NCBI RefSeq assembly: GCF_002356295.1
Contig: NZ_AP018042.1
Coordinates: 2,016,361 to 2,080,360, forward strand
DNA from: Labilibaculum antarcticum
Lineage (GTDB): Bacteria > Bacteroidota > Bacteroidia > Bacteroidales > Marinifilaceae
DNA length: 64,000 bases
Direction of reading: 5' to 3'
Of the stretch, positions 1 to 8,189 are shown one piece after another (the stretch's first letter is position 1; every line of letters begins with the position of its first letter). The translations under genes were made by a program, and so were the position numbers. Below the pieces are notes generated by a model that was given only the letters and a program-made list of their open reading frames with translations, did not search any database and was not told the origin of the DNA.

Positions 1-1257
1 TATAAATCAGAAATTGAGGCTGATTCAAATTACGAAGCCCGGAGTCGTTGGTTAAGAACACGTGTGTATCCCATAAAAGACGAACTTGATGCAGTCACTC
101 ACATTGTTGTAGTTCACACAGACATTACCGATCAGAAAGAAGCACGAAAGGCATTAATAAAAAGTCAAGATCAATTTAAAATATTTATTCAACAAGCTCC
201 ACTCCCACTTAGTCATGTAAGCAATATAACAGGAGAGGTGAAATATATCAATAAGCGATTTTTAGATGTATTTGGATATACTCATGATGATGTTTCTACC
301 ATGGAGAAATGGTGGCAACTTGCATATCCAGATCCTGAGTATCGGAAATTTGTAATTGAAAATTGGGGGAAAGCTGTAGAAGTAGCAACAAAAAACAAAA
401 CAGATATAATTCCTGAAATATATAATATATCATGTAAAGATGGAAGTGTTAAGCAAATATTAGTGTCAGGAATTACTCTTGGTGATGATTTTTTATCGAT
501 GCTGGTAGATTTAACGGCTCAGAAAAAAATTGAACAGGAATTAATAACAGCAAAAGAAAAAGCGGAAGAAAATGAGAAATTGAAGACTGCATTTTTGGCC
601 AATATGAGTCACGAAATAAGAACTCCTATGAATGGAATTATGGGTTTTGCAGACCTATTGCAAACACCAGAACTTAGTTCTGAAAAGCGTGAAAAATACA
701 TTCGAATAATTTTACAAAGTGGTGAGAGAATGCTTACTACAATCAATGCTATTATTGAAATTTCAAAAATAGAAACCAAACAAATAGTTCCATTCATAAC
801 TGAAATTAACCTTGCCGAACTTATCCAAAATCAACATGCCTTTTTTACTCCAGAGGCAAATAAAAAAGATATTACCCTTTATTGCAAACCATTAACAGAT
901 AAAAAATTCATTTTCTCAACAGATTTAACATTGTTAAATTCCATTTTCACCAACCTGATTAATAATGCCATAAAATATACAAATTCCGGCTCTATCGTAT
1001 TTGGCTGCACAAAAAGAAACGATTTGCTGGAATTTTTTGTAAAAGATACAGGAATTGGAATCCCTAAAAACGTACAGCACAACATATTTGATCGATTCAC
1101 ACGAGTCGACCAGGAAAATACGAAAGCCATCGAAGGTTCGGGACTTGGCTTATCAATTACCAAATCTTATGTGGAATTACTCGGAGGTAAAATATGGATG
1201 GAATCGGAAGAAGGTATTGGTTCTAAATTCTTTTTTACCCTTCCAATTAAAAGCTAA
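1..1257 (+). CDS. PAS-domain sensor histidine kinase (5' end outside window)
   Basis: Sensor kinase that would autophosphorylate on His and pass the phosphate to an unseen response regulator. The frame is open from base 1, so the start lies upstream; the first visible residues (WLRTRVYPIKDE, then VVVHTDITD) are the tail of a PAS/PAC domain. A second PAS domain follows (visible residues about 75-180), then HisKA with the H-box MSHEIRTPMNG (His at visible residue 204) and HATPase_c with N box NLINNAIKY, G1 DTGIGIP and G2 GSGLGLSI. The protein ends just after the ATPase domain, with no receiver or output domain. No membrane segment is visible in this part. Its last 4 bases overlap the convergent acyltransferase gene. 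The family call is firm; the signal sensed is unknown. Confidence 0.93.
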   Translation, partial: YKSEIEADSNYEARSRWLRTRVYPIKDELDAVTHIVVVHTDITDQKEARKALIKSQDQFKIFIQQAPLPLSHVSNITGEVKYINKRFLDVFGYTHDDVSTMEKWWQLAYPDPEYRKFVIENWGKAVEVATKNKTDIIPEIYNISCKDGSVKQILVSGITLGDDFLSMLVDLTAQKKIEQELITAKEKAEENEKLKTAFLANMSHEIRTPMNGIMGFADLLQTPELSSEKREKYIRIILQSGERMLTTINAIIEISKIETKQIVPFITEINLAELIQNQHAFFTPEANKKDITLYCKPLTDKKFIFSTDLTLLNSIFTNLINNAIKYTNSGSIVFGCTKRNDLLEFFVKDTGIGIPKNVQHNIFDRFTRVDQENTKAIEGSGLGLSITKSYVELLGGKIWMESEEGIGSKFFFTLPIKS

Positions 1258-2006
1258 ATTCCATATTTTTCTTTCAAAGGCTGATTGATAACATCCTTAA
1301 GTTGTGCTGACAGAGCTTCGGCATCCTTTTTTGTAAGTCCTGTAGTAGGAATAAGTGGATGAATGATTACCTCTGCAATACCTGGACTTGCATTGCCTTT
1401 AAACATGGTTCCCCTTTGTAATCTTTTCCAATTGGTTGTTTGTGTTATTGGCAATATAGGAATTCCCATTTGAATGGCAATGGCTACCGCACCTGGCTTA
1501 AACTCTCCCAAATTCGGGGCATTTTGAGGAATCGTTCCCTCAGGAAGAATCACGAGAGGTTTTCCTTCAGAAATTACCTCCATCATTTTCTTGAAACTTT
1601 TTAATGCTCCAATTCGATTGTATCTATCCACCAAAATATTCATTCCTGAAGTATAAAAAATGTGGAACAAAGGCCATTTTTCAATTTCTTGTTTGCCTGT
1701 AAAAACAAAATATTGATCGAAAATGATATACAGAGTTGCCGGATCGATAAAGGAGCTGTGATTTGAGCAAATTAAGAAGGGTTGATCAGTAAGTATATTC
1801 TCTCTTCCCTTAACACGTAGAAATATTCCTGAACCATAAAGCCATACCTTCGCATATACTTTAGTCACCTTAAAAGCCATTGGAAATCGCTCCTTCTTTG
1901 CTAAAAAGAATTTAAGTATTGGATAGAACAACATCAAGCTTAAAACGAAATAAAGGAAGAAGTAGAGCTTGTATAAGAATCGGATTGGAAATAGTAAAAC
2001 ATTCAT
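1254..2006 (-). CDS. PlsC-like 1-acyl-glycerol-3-phosphate acyltransferase
   Basis: Predicted membrane-associated acyltransferase of phospholipid synthesis, adding the second acyl chain to lysophosphatidic acid. It has an N-terminal hydrophobic segment (FLYKLYFFLYFVLSLMLFY), the acyltransferase motif NHSSFIDP (the NHx4D catalytic pair) about 75 residues in, and the glycerol-phosphate-binding motif LPEGT followed by FKPGA and IPILPI. I chose the ATG at 2006 (MNVLLFPIRF), which gives 250 residues; an ATG-initiated frame reaches back to 2057 but adds a stretch with no family character. Convergent with the kinase upstream, overlapping by 4 bp. The exact acyl acceptor is inferred from family only. 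Confidence 0.88.
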   Translation of the reverse strand: MNVLLFPIRFLYKLYFFLYFVLSLMLFYPILKFFLAKKERFPMAFKVTKVYAKVWLYGSGIFLRVKGRENILTDQPFLICSNHSSFIDPATLYIIFDQYFVFTGKQEIEKWPLFHIFYTSGMNILVDRYNRIGALKSFKKMMEVISEGKPLVILPEGTIPQNAPNLGEFKPGAVAIAIQMGIPILPITQTTNWKRLQRGTMFKGNASPGIAEVIIHPLIPTTGLTKKDAEALSAQLKDVINQPLKEKYGI

Positions 2007-2589
2007 TTTGAACCGTAGTTTGATTGTAATTATTTGCATTATCAGGGCAAATTGCATGGATTAATTGATTCGCCCTATTGTTTAATGAATCAAAATTAAG
2101 ATTTATTATCATGATTCACTAAAACAGTATTAAATTCTAAGTTATTTCCCACATTTTTAAAGAAATATAAGTTCTTAACCAGTTAACTTCCAGTCCTATT
2201 TCGGTTGGGCAATACACCTATTATTTACATTTACGATTCTGCTCTTATGAATCAAAATTTCCAAAAGTCTACAATTTACCATGATGTGCGTATTTGAAAG
2301 GCGAATGGAGGCTGTAAAATTTAAGGCATGCACAAACGCATAACAAGCACTTAGTCCGATAAACAATAACCTAATCATCATATTAATTTACACTTGTGCC
2401 AGATTTTGAAATTACACATATGGATAGTGCACATAAAAACCAGGCCTTATTTAAAACATAATTCAACAAAGCCCGTAACAGGAGATTTAAATGATATGTT
2501 GAAACAATAATAAACGACATATTAATTTTAATGAACACGAACAAATATTAGGCTTATTAAAAATAAAAAAATAACTAATTAACTTATTC
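2007..2589. other. intergenic region, nothing recognised
   Basis: Very AT-rich gap between two divergently transcribed genes, so it should hold both promoters, but I see no convincing TAnnTTTG/TTTG pair. A 61-codon minus-strand frame at 2196-2381 with a hydrophobic start has no recognisable family and is not called. Confidence 0.6.
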
Positions 2590-3150
2590 ATGATAAAAAA
2601 AATACTAAGCTTTATAACCATTTGCACCCTGTTTATTGGAATAGCCCAGGCTCAATATAGCTATGGCTCTTTTAGATCTTTTCGTATTGATATGGGAGCA
2701 AGTTATGCAAATCCGAGTGGCGACGAACTGGATGCTGGTATCGGGTTTTATGTGAATCCAAAATTCCACATGAATGACAATCTGCTTTTAGGTGTAAAAT
2801 ATGAAACGACAGCAATTGGTGCTGCCAATGATGATTTTTTGGATGTATCAAAAATTGTTTGTTACGCATCGACAATAGATTACTACGTAAGTACTAATAA
2901 TTTACGGCCTTTTGCGGGTGTAGACATTGGAATTTATGAACTTGGATCCATTAGCAACACAATAATGAACAATACCGTAGAAATAGAGTTGGGGTCGAAG
3001 TTCGGGATTGCACCAAAGGTTGGTGTCAGTATTGGACATTTGGATTTGACTCTGCAGTACAATATGATTTTTGACCAGAACGAACGTTTTAACGATTTCA
3101 ACCACACATCTGTTAAACTTGGATTCCATTTTGGAGGTGGCAAAAACTAG
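2590..3150 (+). CDS. outer-membrane beta-barrel protein
   Basis: Secreted 186-residue protein with a clear signal peptide (MIKKILSFITICTLFIGIAQAQ, cleavage after AQA). The mature part alternates polar and hydrophobic residues in short strands (GIGFYVNPKFHM, LLLGVKYETTA, FAGVDIGIYEL, KVGVSIGHLDLTLQYNMIF) and ends VKLGFHFGGGKN. This is the pattern of a small 8-strand barrel of the OmpW/outer-membrane beta-barrel superfamily, with an aromatic strand near the C-terminus. It stands alone, with a bidirectional hairpin terminator downstream shared with convergent trpS. No specific function can be assigned. Confidence 0.75.
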   Translation: MIKKILSFITICTLFIGIAQAQYSYGSFRSFRIDMGASYANPSGDELDAGIGFYVNPKFHMNDNLLLGVKYETTAIGAANDDFLDVSKIVCYASTIDYYVSTNNLRPFAGVDIGIYELGSISNTIMNNTVEIELGSKFGIAPKVGVSIGHLDLTLQYNMIFDQNERFNDFNHTSVKLGFHFGGGKN

Positions 3151-3278
3151 GATGCGGATGTATATGCAATTGCGTTAGGGATAGAAGTGATTACCCCACA
3201 GCTTTTTGTTTACGAAGCAATAAAATTAGCGAGGAGTAAAAACGGAAAGCCCGCCCCGAAGGGAAACGCCCTGAAAAG

Positions 3279-3307
3279 AAAATGCCATCTCAATCGGATG
3301 GCATTTT
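3279..3307. terminator. bidirectional rho-independent terminator
   Basis: Perfect 11-bp arms (AAAATGCCATC / GATGGCATTTT) around a 7-nt loop, with A-run left and T-run right. It lies between the plus-strand barrel protein gene and the end of minus-strand trpS and can serve both. Confidence 0.85.
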
Positions 3308-3330
3308 TTATACTTACAAAATTGTAATTC

Positions 3331-4320
3331 TTAGAATTTACGGAAACCAATTAATCGACGAACTTCCTCAAGAGTTTTAGCGGCACTCTCACGAGCTTTC
3401 TCTGCTCCATCCTGAGTTACTTTTCTTAGGTAAGCATCATCCTTAGAGATATCAAGAAAACGCTCTCTGATTGGTGCTGTAAAGTTGATGATATCTTCGG
3501 CCAACTGCTTTTTTAAATCGCCATAGCGTACTTCGCAATTGTTGTATTTACCACTAAAGAAATCATAAGTATCTTTGGTCGAAACCACATCCATTAAGGT
3601 AAATAAGTTTTGTATGGCTTCGGGCTTTTCCTGGTTCATTTGAGTTGGACCACTATCCGAAACTGCTTTCATTACCTTTTTACGAATCTCTTTTGGATCT
3701 TCGACCAAGCCGATTGCATTACCTTCCGATTTTCCCATTTTCCCAGAACCATCCAAACCAGGTATTTTTACAAATTCGCCGGTGAATGAGTATGGCTGAG
3801 GAATCGGGAAGGTTTCTTCGCCGTATGTGTTGTTAAATCGTTTTGCAAATTTCCGAGCCATCTCTAAATTCTGCTCCTGATCTTTCCCTACCGGGACTCT
3901 TTGTGCTTTGTGAATTAAAATATCTACAGCCATTAAAACCGGATAGGTTAACAAACCGGCATTCACATTCTCGGGACTTTTACGTGCTTTATCTTTAAAA
4001 GAAGTAGTTCGCTCCAACTCTCCCAAATAAGCATTCATGTTCATCAACAAATACAATTCAGGAATTTCAGGAACATCACTTTGCACATAAATCGATGCCT
4101 TTTCAGGATCGATACCGCATGCTAAATATTCGGCCAAAACACTTCTCACATTTGCGTGAAGATCAGCAGGAGTCGGATGTGTAGTCAAGGAATGCCAGTC
4201 AGCTATAAAGAAAAAGCAATTGTTATCGTTCTGCATTTGAACAAAATTCTTTATCGCTCCGAAATAGTTCCCCAGGTGTAAATTTCCTGTAGATCGAATT
4301 CCACTAACTACTGTATCCAT
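3331..4320 (-). CDS. trpS: tryptophan--tRNA ligase
   Basis: Class I aminoacyl-tRNA synthetase that charges tRNA-Trp in the cytoplasm. The 329-residue length is normal for bacterial TrpRS. The HIGH-type signature appears as GNLHLGNYFGAI near the N-terminus and the KMSKS loop as KMGKSEGNAIGL at about residues 195-205. TrpRS segments ADWHSLTTHP, LLMNMNAYLGELER and VPVGKDQEQNLEMARKFAKRFN are all recognisable. ATG start directly followed by the N-terminal motif (MDTVVSGIRSTGNLHLG). Monocistronic, with the terminator at 3279-3307 behind it. Its leader carries two small hairpins (4339-4382), described separately. Confidence 0.97.
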   Translation of the reverse strand: MDTVVSGIRSTGNLHLGNYFGAIKNFVQMQNDNNCFFFIADWHSLTTHPTPADLHANVRSVLAEYLACGIDPEKASIYVQSDVPEIPELYLLMNMNAYLGELERTTSFKDKARKSPENVNAGLLTYPVLMAVDILIHKAQRVPVGKDQEQNLEMARKFAKRFNNTYGEETFPIPQPYSFTGEFVKIPGLDGSGKMGKSEGNAIGLVEDPKEIRKKVMKAVSDSGPTQMNQEKPEAIQNLFTLMDVVSTKDTYDFFSGKYNNCEVRYGDLKKQLAEDIINFTAPIRERFLDISKDDAYLRKVTQDGAEKARESAAKTLEEVRRLIGFRKF

Positions 4321-4338
4321 GATCTGATTTTATTAATA

Positions 4339-4382
4339 GCTCAAGTATTGAGCCGTTTATACTTAAAAACTGTTTTAAACAG
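4339..4382 (-). promoter_or_regulatory. two short hairpins in the trpS leader
   Basis: GCTCAA-GTA-TTGAGC (4339-4353) and CTGTTT-T-AAACAG (4370-4382) are perfect small inverted repeats within 65 bp of the trpS start. They may fold in the mRNA leader. No T-box, leader peptide or terminator run is seen, so a regulatory role is only a possibility. Confidence 0.3.
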
Positions 4383-4497
4383 CTTCTTAAAAAATTATCT
4401 CGCAAAATTATGAAACGAATCGAACAAAAAAAATATTGAGGGCCCGAAATAGCGGTAATCTGCTAATATTAAAAAGATTTGTTCTTATTTGTCTTGC

Positions 4498-4944
4498 TTA
4501 GGCATTAATTATTTGCAGTGTAATCCATGCCCAAACAATATACCTGCACAATTTTCCTGCAGCCATAAAAAGGGCTACCCAAATAGGCTTGCTCCTCAAT
4601 AAACCCAATCCCAAAGGAATAATATCTCCAACAACAGGCAAAAAAGCAAAAAAGGCCAGTGCACTTCCTTTGTTCTGAAGAAATAGTTTTGTTTTTTCGG
4701 CCTTCGCCTGATTTATGCGAAGAAATTTCTCGATCCACGTCCACTTGCCCAAATACCCTAAATAGTAGGTTAGCATGCCTCCCAACCAGTTTCCCAGACT
4801 TGCAATTGCTACTGTTACTGAAATATCGTAACCCGAATATACAAAAAGACTTAGGATCGCTTCGGAGCTAAATGGCAATATTGTGGCAGCTAAAAAGCTT
4901 GCAAAAAACAATCCCCAATATCCATATTCAAACAAATCTGCCAT
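4498..4944 (-). CDS. YqaA/DedA-like (VTT family) inner-membrane protein
   Basis: Small integral membrane protein of the SNARE-associated/VTT fold, YqaA subgroup (about 140-150 residues, matching 148 here). Visible features are MADLFEYGYWGLFFASFLAATILPFSSEAILS at the start (hydrophobic helix with the conserved P-x-S/E reentrant segment), GNWLGGMLTYYLGYLGK, and PVVGDIIPLGLGLL. The longer frame to 5034 begins with a low-complexity stretch; the ATG at 4944 matches the family start. Relatives are linked to membrane homeostasis or lipid scrambling, but this branch has no firm function. Divergent from rbfA. Confidence 0.8.
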   Translation of the reverse strand: MADLFEYGYWGLFFASFLAATILPFSSEAILSLFVYSGYDISVTVAIASLGNWLGGMLTYYLGYLGKWTWIEKFLRINQAKAEKTKLFLQNKGSALAFFAFLPVVGDIIPLGLGLLRSKPIWVALFMAAGKLCRYIVWAWITLQIINA

Positions 4945-5072
4945 AGGGCACAAAGATAAAAAAAGATTCAAGTTTAAAGGAGAAAGGGAAAGGTACAAAG
5001 CAAAATCTGAATTTATTTCCATTTTACTTTTCAAGACTCAAACCACTTTCCCACTCTTCCAGACTTTTATTA

Positions 5073-5080
5073 TATCTTTG
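5073..5080 (+). promoter_or_regulatory. rbfA promoter, -7 box
   Basis: TATCTTTG fits the Bacteroidota -7 consensus TAnnTTTG. It lies 22 bp upstream of the rbfA ATG, with TTTC 22 bp further up as a weak -33 element. Confidence 0.5.
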
Positions 5081-5102
5081 TAAAAAAAATAGAAGATTAT
5101 AT

Positions 5103-5438
5103 ATGGAAACTACAAGACAAAGCAAAGTTTCAAGATTGTTGCTAAAGGATTTAAGTGAAATATTTCAAATGGAATCGAGAAACCTTTTTGGTGGTAAAAT
5201 GATTTCGGTTACAACTGTTCGAATTAGTCCTGATTTAGCACTTGCCAAAGTATACCTTAGTATTTTTCCTTCGAATGCAACAGAAGAGACTCTTAAGACA
5301 ATTAAGATAAACACGAAAAATATTCGTAGAATTCTTGGTAATAAGGTTGGGAAACAACTTAGAATTGTTCCTGAATTGGCATTTTTTGTGGATGATTCGT
5401 TAGATTATATCGAAAACATCAGCAATTTGCTTTCTTAA
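5103..5438 (+). CDS. rbfA: 30S ribosome-binding factor A
   Basis: Assembly factor that binds the immature 30S subunit near the 16S rRNA 5' end and helps processing, especially in the cold. The 111-residue length and KH-like layout fit RbfA: METTRQSKVSRLLLKDLSEIF at the N-terminus, then GGKMISVTTVRISPDLALAKVYLSIF (the S-P-D-L-x-x-A-x-V-Y family signature), and RILGNKVGKQLRIVPELAFFVDDSLDY (R-I-V-P-E-L-x-F-x-x-D). It is followed after 53 bp by a LolC/E-type permease gene on the same strand, a common neighbour in Bacteroidota. Confidence 0.95.
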   Translation: METTRQSKVSRLLLKDLSEIFQMESRNLFGGKMISVTTVRISPDLALAKVYLSIFPSNATEETLKTIKINTKNIRRILGNKVGKQLRIVPELAFFVDDSLDYIENISNLLS

Positions 5439-5491
5439 ATATCAATTTGCGCACTGCAAATATTACTTCTCATACATTATTGTAAGCATAC

Positions 5492-6709
5492 TTGAACCTT
5501 CCCTTCCATATTGCAAAACGATATCTGTTTTCGAAAAAGAAACAGAACGTAATCAATGTCATCTCGATGATATCGGTTATTGGTGTTGCAATTGGAACGA
5601 TGGCTCTGGTAATTGTTCTTTCGGTATTTAATGGTTTTGATGGATTGATTCGTGACCTGTTTGGAAGCTTCGATCCTGATTTAACAATTCTCCCAAGCAC
5701 CGGCAAAACTTTTGTTCCCGATTCTACTTTTGAACAGATCAGGAAAATGGAAAATGTGGTTTTCTACTCCGAGGTACTGGAGGAAAATGCACTGCTTAAA
5801 TATGGAAACAGACAACGACCCGCAATTATAAAAGGTGTTGACGAAGAGTTTACCTTAATGACTGGTATCGATACCATGATGGTTGAGGGTAAATTTCTGC
5901 TAAATAGTGGAAAACATCAATTCGCAGTACTTGGCTATGGTGTTGCTTTGGATCTTGGCGTTGGACTTACCTTTACGGATTACATTAAATTTTACGTGCC
6001 AAAAAGAAATGCAAAATTGGGCCTCAACCCAATGGATGCTTTCACTACCGAATATCTATATCCTTCGGGGTATTTTACCATTCAGCAGGATTTCGATTCT
6101 CAATACGTATTGGTTCCCCTCGATTTTGCCAGAAAATTATTCTCCTACACCAATGAGGTGAGTGGTATTGAGCTCTCCATTATTAATCAGGATGAAGTAG
6201 AAAATGTAAAGGAACAAATCCAAACTCTTTTAGGAGCTGATTTTCAGGTTAAAACCCGATTCGAACTCCACGATGTTTTATTTAAAATGATGCAATCGGA
6301 AAAAATGGCGATTTTCTTTATTCTAGCTTTTATACTAGTCATCGCCTCGTTCAATGTGATTGGTTCGCTAACCATGCTTATTTTGGATAAAAAAAAGGAT
6401 ATTGCAACTTTACGAAGCATGGGTGCTGAAGAAAAAACAATTCAGAAAATATTTTTACTGGAAGGTTGGCTTATCTCCCTGCTAGGTGCAACAATAGGTG
6501 TTGGCTTGGGCCTTACAATCTGCTTTCTACAAATAAAATATGGCCTTATTACCCTTTCGGGGAACGGAGCTTTCATTATGGATTCCTATCCTGTGGATGT
6601 TCATTTTACCGATATTTTTATCATCTTTACAACTGTTGTATCGATTGGATATGCTGCATCGCGCTATCCGGTTCGCTACATCACCAAACGTTTTCTGCAA
6701 TTCAATTAA
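5492..6709 (+). CDS. LolC/LolE-type ABC transporter permease
   Basis: Inner-membrane permease of the FtsX/MacB_PCD class, by family part of a lipoprotein-releasing complex. The N-terminus (NLPFHIAKRYLFSKKKQNVINVISMISVIGVAIGTMALV as separate pieces) is the family hallmark, with TM1, a periplasmic domain (about 60-260) and three C-terminal TM helices including FNVIGSLTMLILDKKKDIATLRSMGA. The only start that fits is TTG at 5492, because an in-frame stop lies just upstream (5483-5485) and there is no ATG before the conserved N-terminus. No ATPase gene is adjacent. Confidence 0.88.
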   Translation: MNLPFHIAKRYLFSKKKQNVINVISMISVIGVAIGTMALVIVLSVFNGFDGLIRDLFGSFDPDLTILPSTGKTFVPDSTFEQIRKMENVVFYSEVLEENALLKYGNRQRPAIIKGVDEEFTLMTGIDTMMVEGKFLLNSGKHQFAVLGYGVALDLGVGLTFTDYIKFYVPKRNAKLGLNPMDAFTTEYLYPSGYFTIQQDFDSQYVLVPLDFARKLFSYTNEVSGIELSIINQDEVENVKEQIQTLLGADFQVKTRFELHDVLFKMMQSEKMAIFFILAFILVIASFNVIGSLTMLILDKKKDIATLRSMGAEEKTIQKIFLLEGWLISLLGATIGVGLGLTICFLQIKYGLITLSGNGAFIMDSYPVDVHFTDIFIIFTTVVSIGYAASRYPVRYITKRFLQFN

Positions 6710-6761
6710 TTTGAATTGTTAAGGATACCAAACTATCTACTATCCCGTTTAAATTTCTGAG

Positions 6762-6776
6762 TGGACAAATTGTCCA
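6762..6776. promoter_or_regulatory. small inverted repeat ahead of tandem secreted genes
   Basis: TGGACA-AAT-TGTCCA, perfect 6-bp arms, 32 bp before the ATG at 6808. Could be an operator; nothing else supports it. Confidence 0.25.
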
Positions 6777-6807
6777 TTTCAATAAGAACTTATTAAATTC
6801 AATTAAA

Positions 6808-7482
6808 ATGAGAAAGATTATTGTTATTTGCTTTTTTGCATTTGGATTTTGCCTATTTGGCAACGCTCAGGAAACGGCTCTTACTTCGAAAGGAAAAGTT
6901 GTGATTCTTTATGAAAACGGCACCTGGAAGTATGCTGACGTAAGTGTTTCAGGGGAAACCCAAGCTCAGCAAACCGAAAACACCGTACTAACTGCAATTC
7001 AGGAAACTGCGATTTCAAATGAACCACTTGTACTTAAAGATGCTGAAGTTGAAAAAATCACTTTTATTGAAGGTGCAAGCGAAAAACTTCAAAAATATTT
7101 CAAGGATAAAAATATTGTTCGATGCGATTTTACTCTTAGCTCAAAAGAGGGAAAAGCAACGATTACAACCGAATGGAAAATTATGAACGGGGAAGCCTAT
7201 TCGTACTTTGGCTATATTAAAAAGGAAGCTAAACTAAGCTTGGAATTACTTGGAGGGGAAACTGTTGATTTGGCTTACAACAATGAATTTGAGCCAAAGG
7301 AATTTAAAAAATATGGATTTTCCACCTATTCTGCCGAACTCGAATTAACCGAAGATCAGCTTGAATTGCTTCAAAACAAGATCGTATTGAAAGCCACCAT
7401 GAACTGGAGCCGAAGAGCTGAAGAGTATCAGGTTGTTGATCCTTCCTATTTTATTAAAACAATTCCTCAAATTACAGAATAA
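6808..7482 (+). CDS. secreted protein of unknown function (paralogue 1)
   Basis: 224 residues with signal peptide (MRKIIVICFFAFGFCLFGNAQ). After it comes TSKGKVVILYENGTWKYAD, a (E/K)GKxVxLxxNGxWKY motif typical of Bacteroidota secreted proteins with a DUF3157-like N-terminus (naming from memory, not searched). A longer domain follows: EKITFIEGASEKLQKYF, TTEWKIMNGEAYSYFGYIKKEAKLSLELLGGETVDL, FSTYSAELELTEDQLELLQ, MNWSRRAEEYQV. The next gene is a paralogue sharing these blocks throughout. Role unknown. Confidence 0.72.
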   Translation: MRKIIVICFFAFGFCLFGNAQETALTSKGKVVILYENGTWKYADVSVSGETQAQQTENTVLTAIQETAISNEPLVLKDAEVEKITFIEGASEKLQKYFKDKNIVRCDFTLSSKEGKATITTEWKIMNGEAYSYFGYIKKEAKLSLELLGGETVDLAYNNEFEPKEFKKYGFSTYSAELELTEDQLELLQNKIVLKATMNWSRRAEEYQVVDPSYFIKTIPQITE

Positions 7483-7491
7483 TTCGATCGC

Positions 7492-8139
7492 ATGAAAAAT
7501 ATATTGATTCTGACTCTTCTGCTTTTAGGTACAATCAGCCAGTTAAATGCGCAATTAAAACTAATTACTCCTGAAGGAAAAGTGGTTCTGTTATTTGATA
7601 ATGGAAGCTGGAAATACGAGGAAATTAAGAAGGCAGAAGAACCTGTTGTAAAAATCATATCAGCAAAAGAAATTGCCAAGCCAATAGTAATTATTGATGC
7701 TGAATTGGAATCAAAAACCGTAATTAAAGGCATCAGCGAAAAATTAAATAAATTCTCTGCAACAAATAATCAGGTTAAATCGGAATTTCAGCTTATTTCC
7801 AAAGATGGAAAAGTAATTCTAAAAACCAATTGGAAAATTATGGATGCCGAAGGATTTCGCTTTTTCGGATACATTACCAAGAAATCAAAAATGGTGTTCA
7901 CCCTTTCAAATGGAGAGAACATTGAACTTCATTATGCAACCGATTTTGCACCTAAAGAATATCCAAAATACAAATTCACAATCTTTACGGCCGAACTTGA
8001 ATTGAATGAAGATCAAATCCGAAAATTGCAAAATACATATCTGCAAAAAATGGAAATGTACTGGAGCAGACGAACAGAAAGCTATGCGGTTTTCAACCCC
8101 GACTATTTCGTGAAAGAACTAGCTAAAATAATCGAATAA
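7492..8139 (+). CDS. secreted protein of unknown function (paralogue 2)
   Basis: 215 residues, 9 bp after its paralogue and surely cotranscribed. Signal peptide MKNILILTLLLLGTISQLNAQ, then TPEGKVVLLFDNGSWKYEE, ESKTVIKGISEKLNKF, LKTNWKIMDAEGFRFFGYITKKSK, FTIFTAELELNEDQIRKLQ and MYWSRRTESYAVFNPDYFVKE. These align block by block with the gene before it (SEKLxKF, WKIMxxExxxxFGYIxKxxK, TAELELxEDQ, WSRRxExYxV), so this is a tandem duplication that has diverged. A strong bidirectional terminator follows. Confidence 0.72.
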   Translation: MKNILILTLLLLGTISQLNAQLKLITPEGKVVLLFDNGSWKYEEIKKAEEPVVKIISAKEIAKPIVIIDAELESKTVIKGISEKLNKFSATNNQVKSEFQLISKDGKVILKTNWKIMDAEGFRFFGYITKKSKMVFTLSNGENIELHYATDFAPKEYPKYKFTIFTAELELNEDQIRKLQNTYLQKMEMYWSRRTESYAVFNPDYFVKELAKIIE

Positions 8140-8140
8140 C

Positions 8141-8169
8141 AAAAAAGACGCTTTGAAAGCGTCTTTTTT
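8141..8169. terminator. bidirectional rho-independent terminator
   Basis: AAAAAAGACGCTT / AAGCGTCTTTTTT around a short loop, A-run and T-run on both sides. It sits between the convergent tandem secreted genes and the sulfatase gene. Confidence 0.88.
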
Positions 8170-8189
8170 ACTATTATTCTATTCCGATT

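Noticed and set aside
2196-2381. 61-codon minus-strand gene with hydrophobic start
   Set aside because: No family character, no promoter, and AT-rich composition like the surrounding gap.
4321-4497. T-box or trp leader peptide controlling trpS
   Set aside because: Only two small hairpins; no T-box sequence, no Trp-codon leader, no terminator/antiterminator pair.
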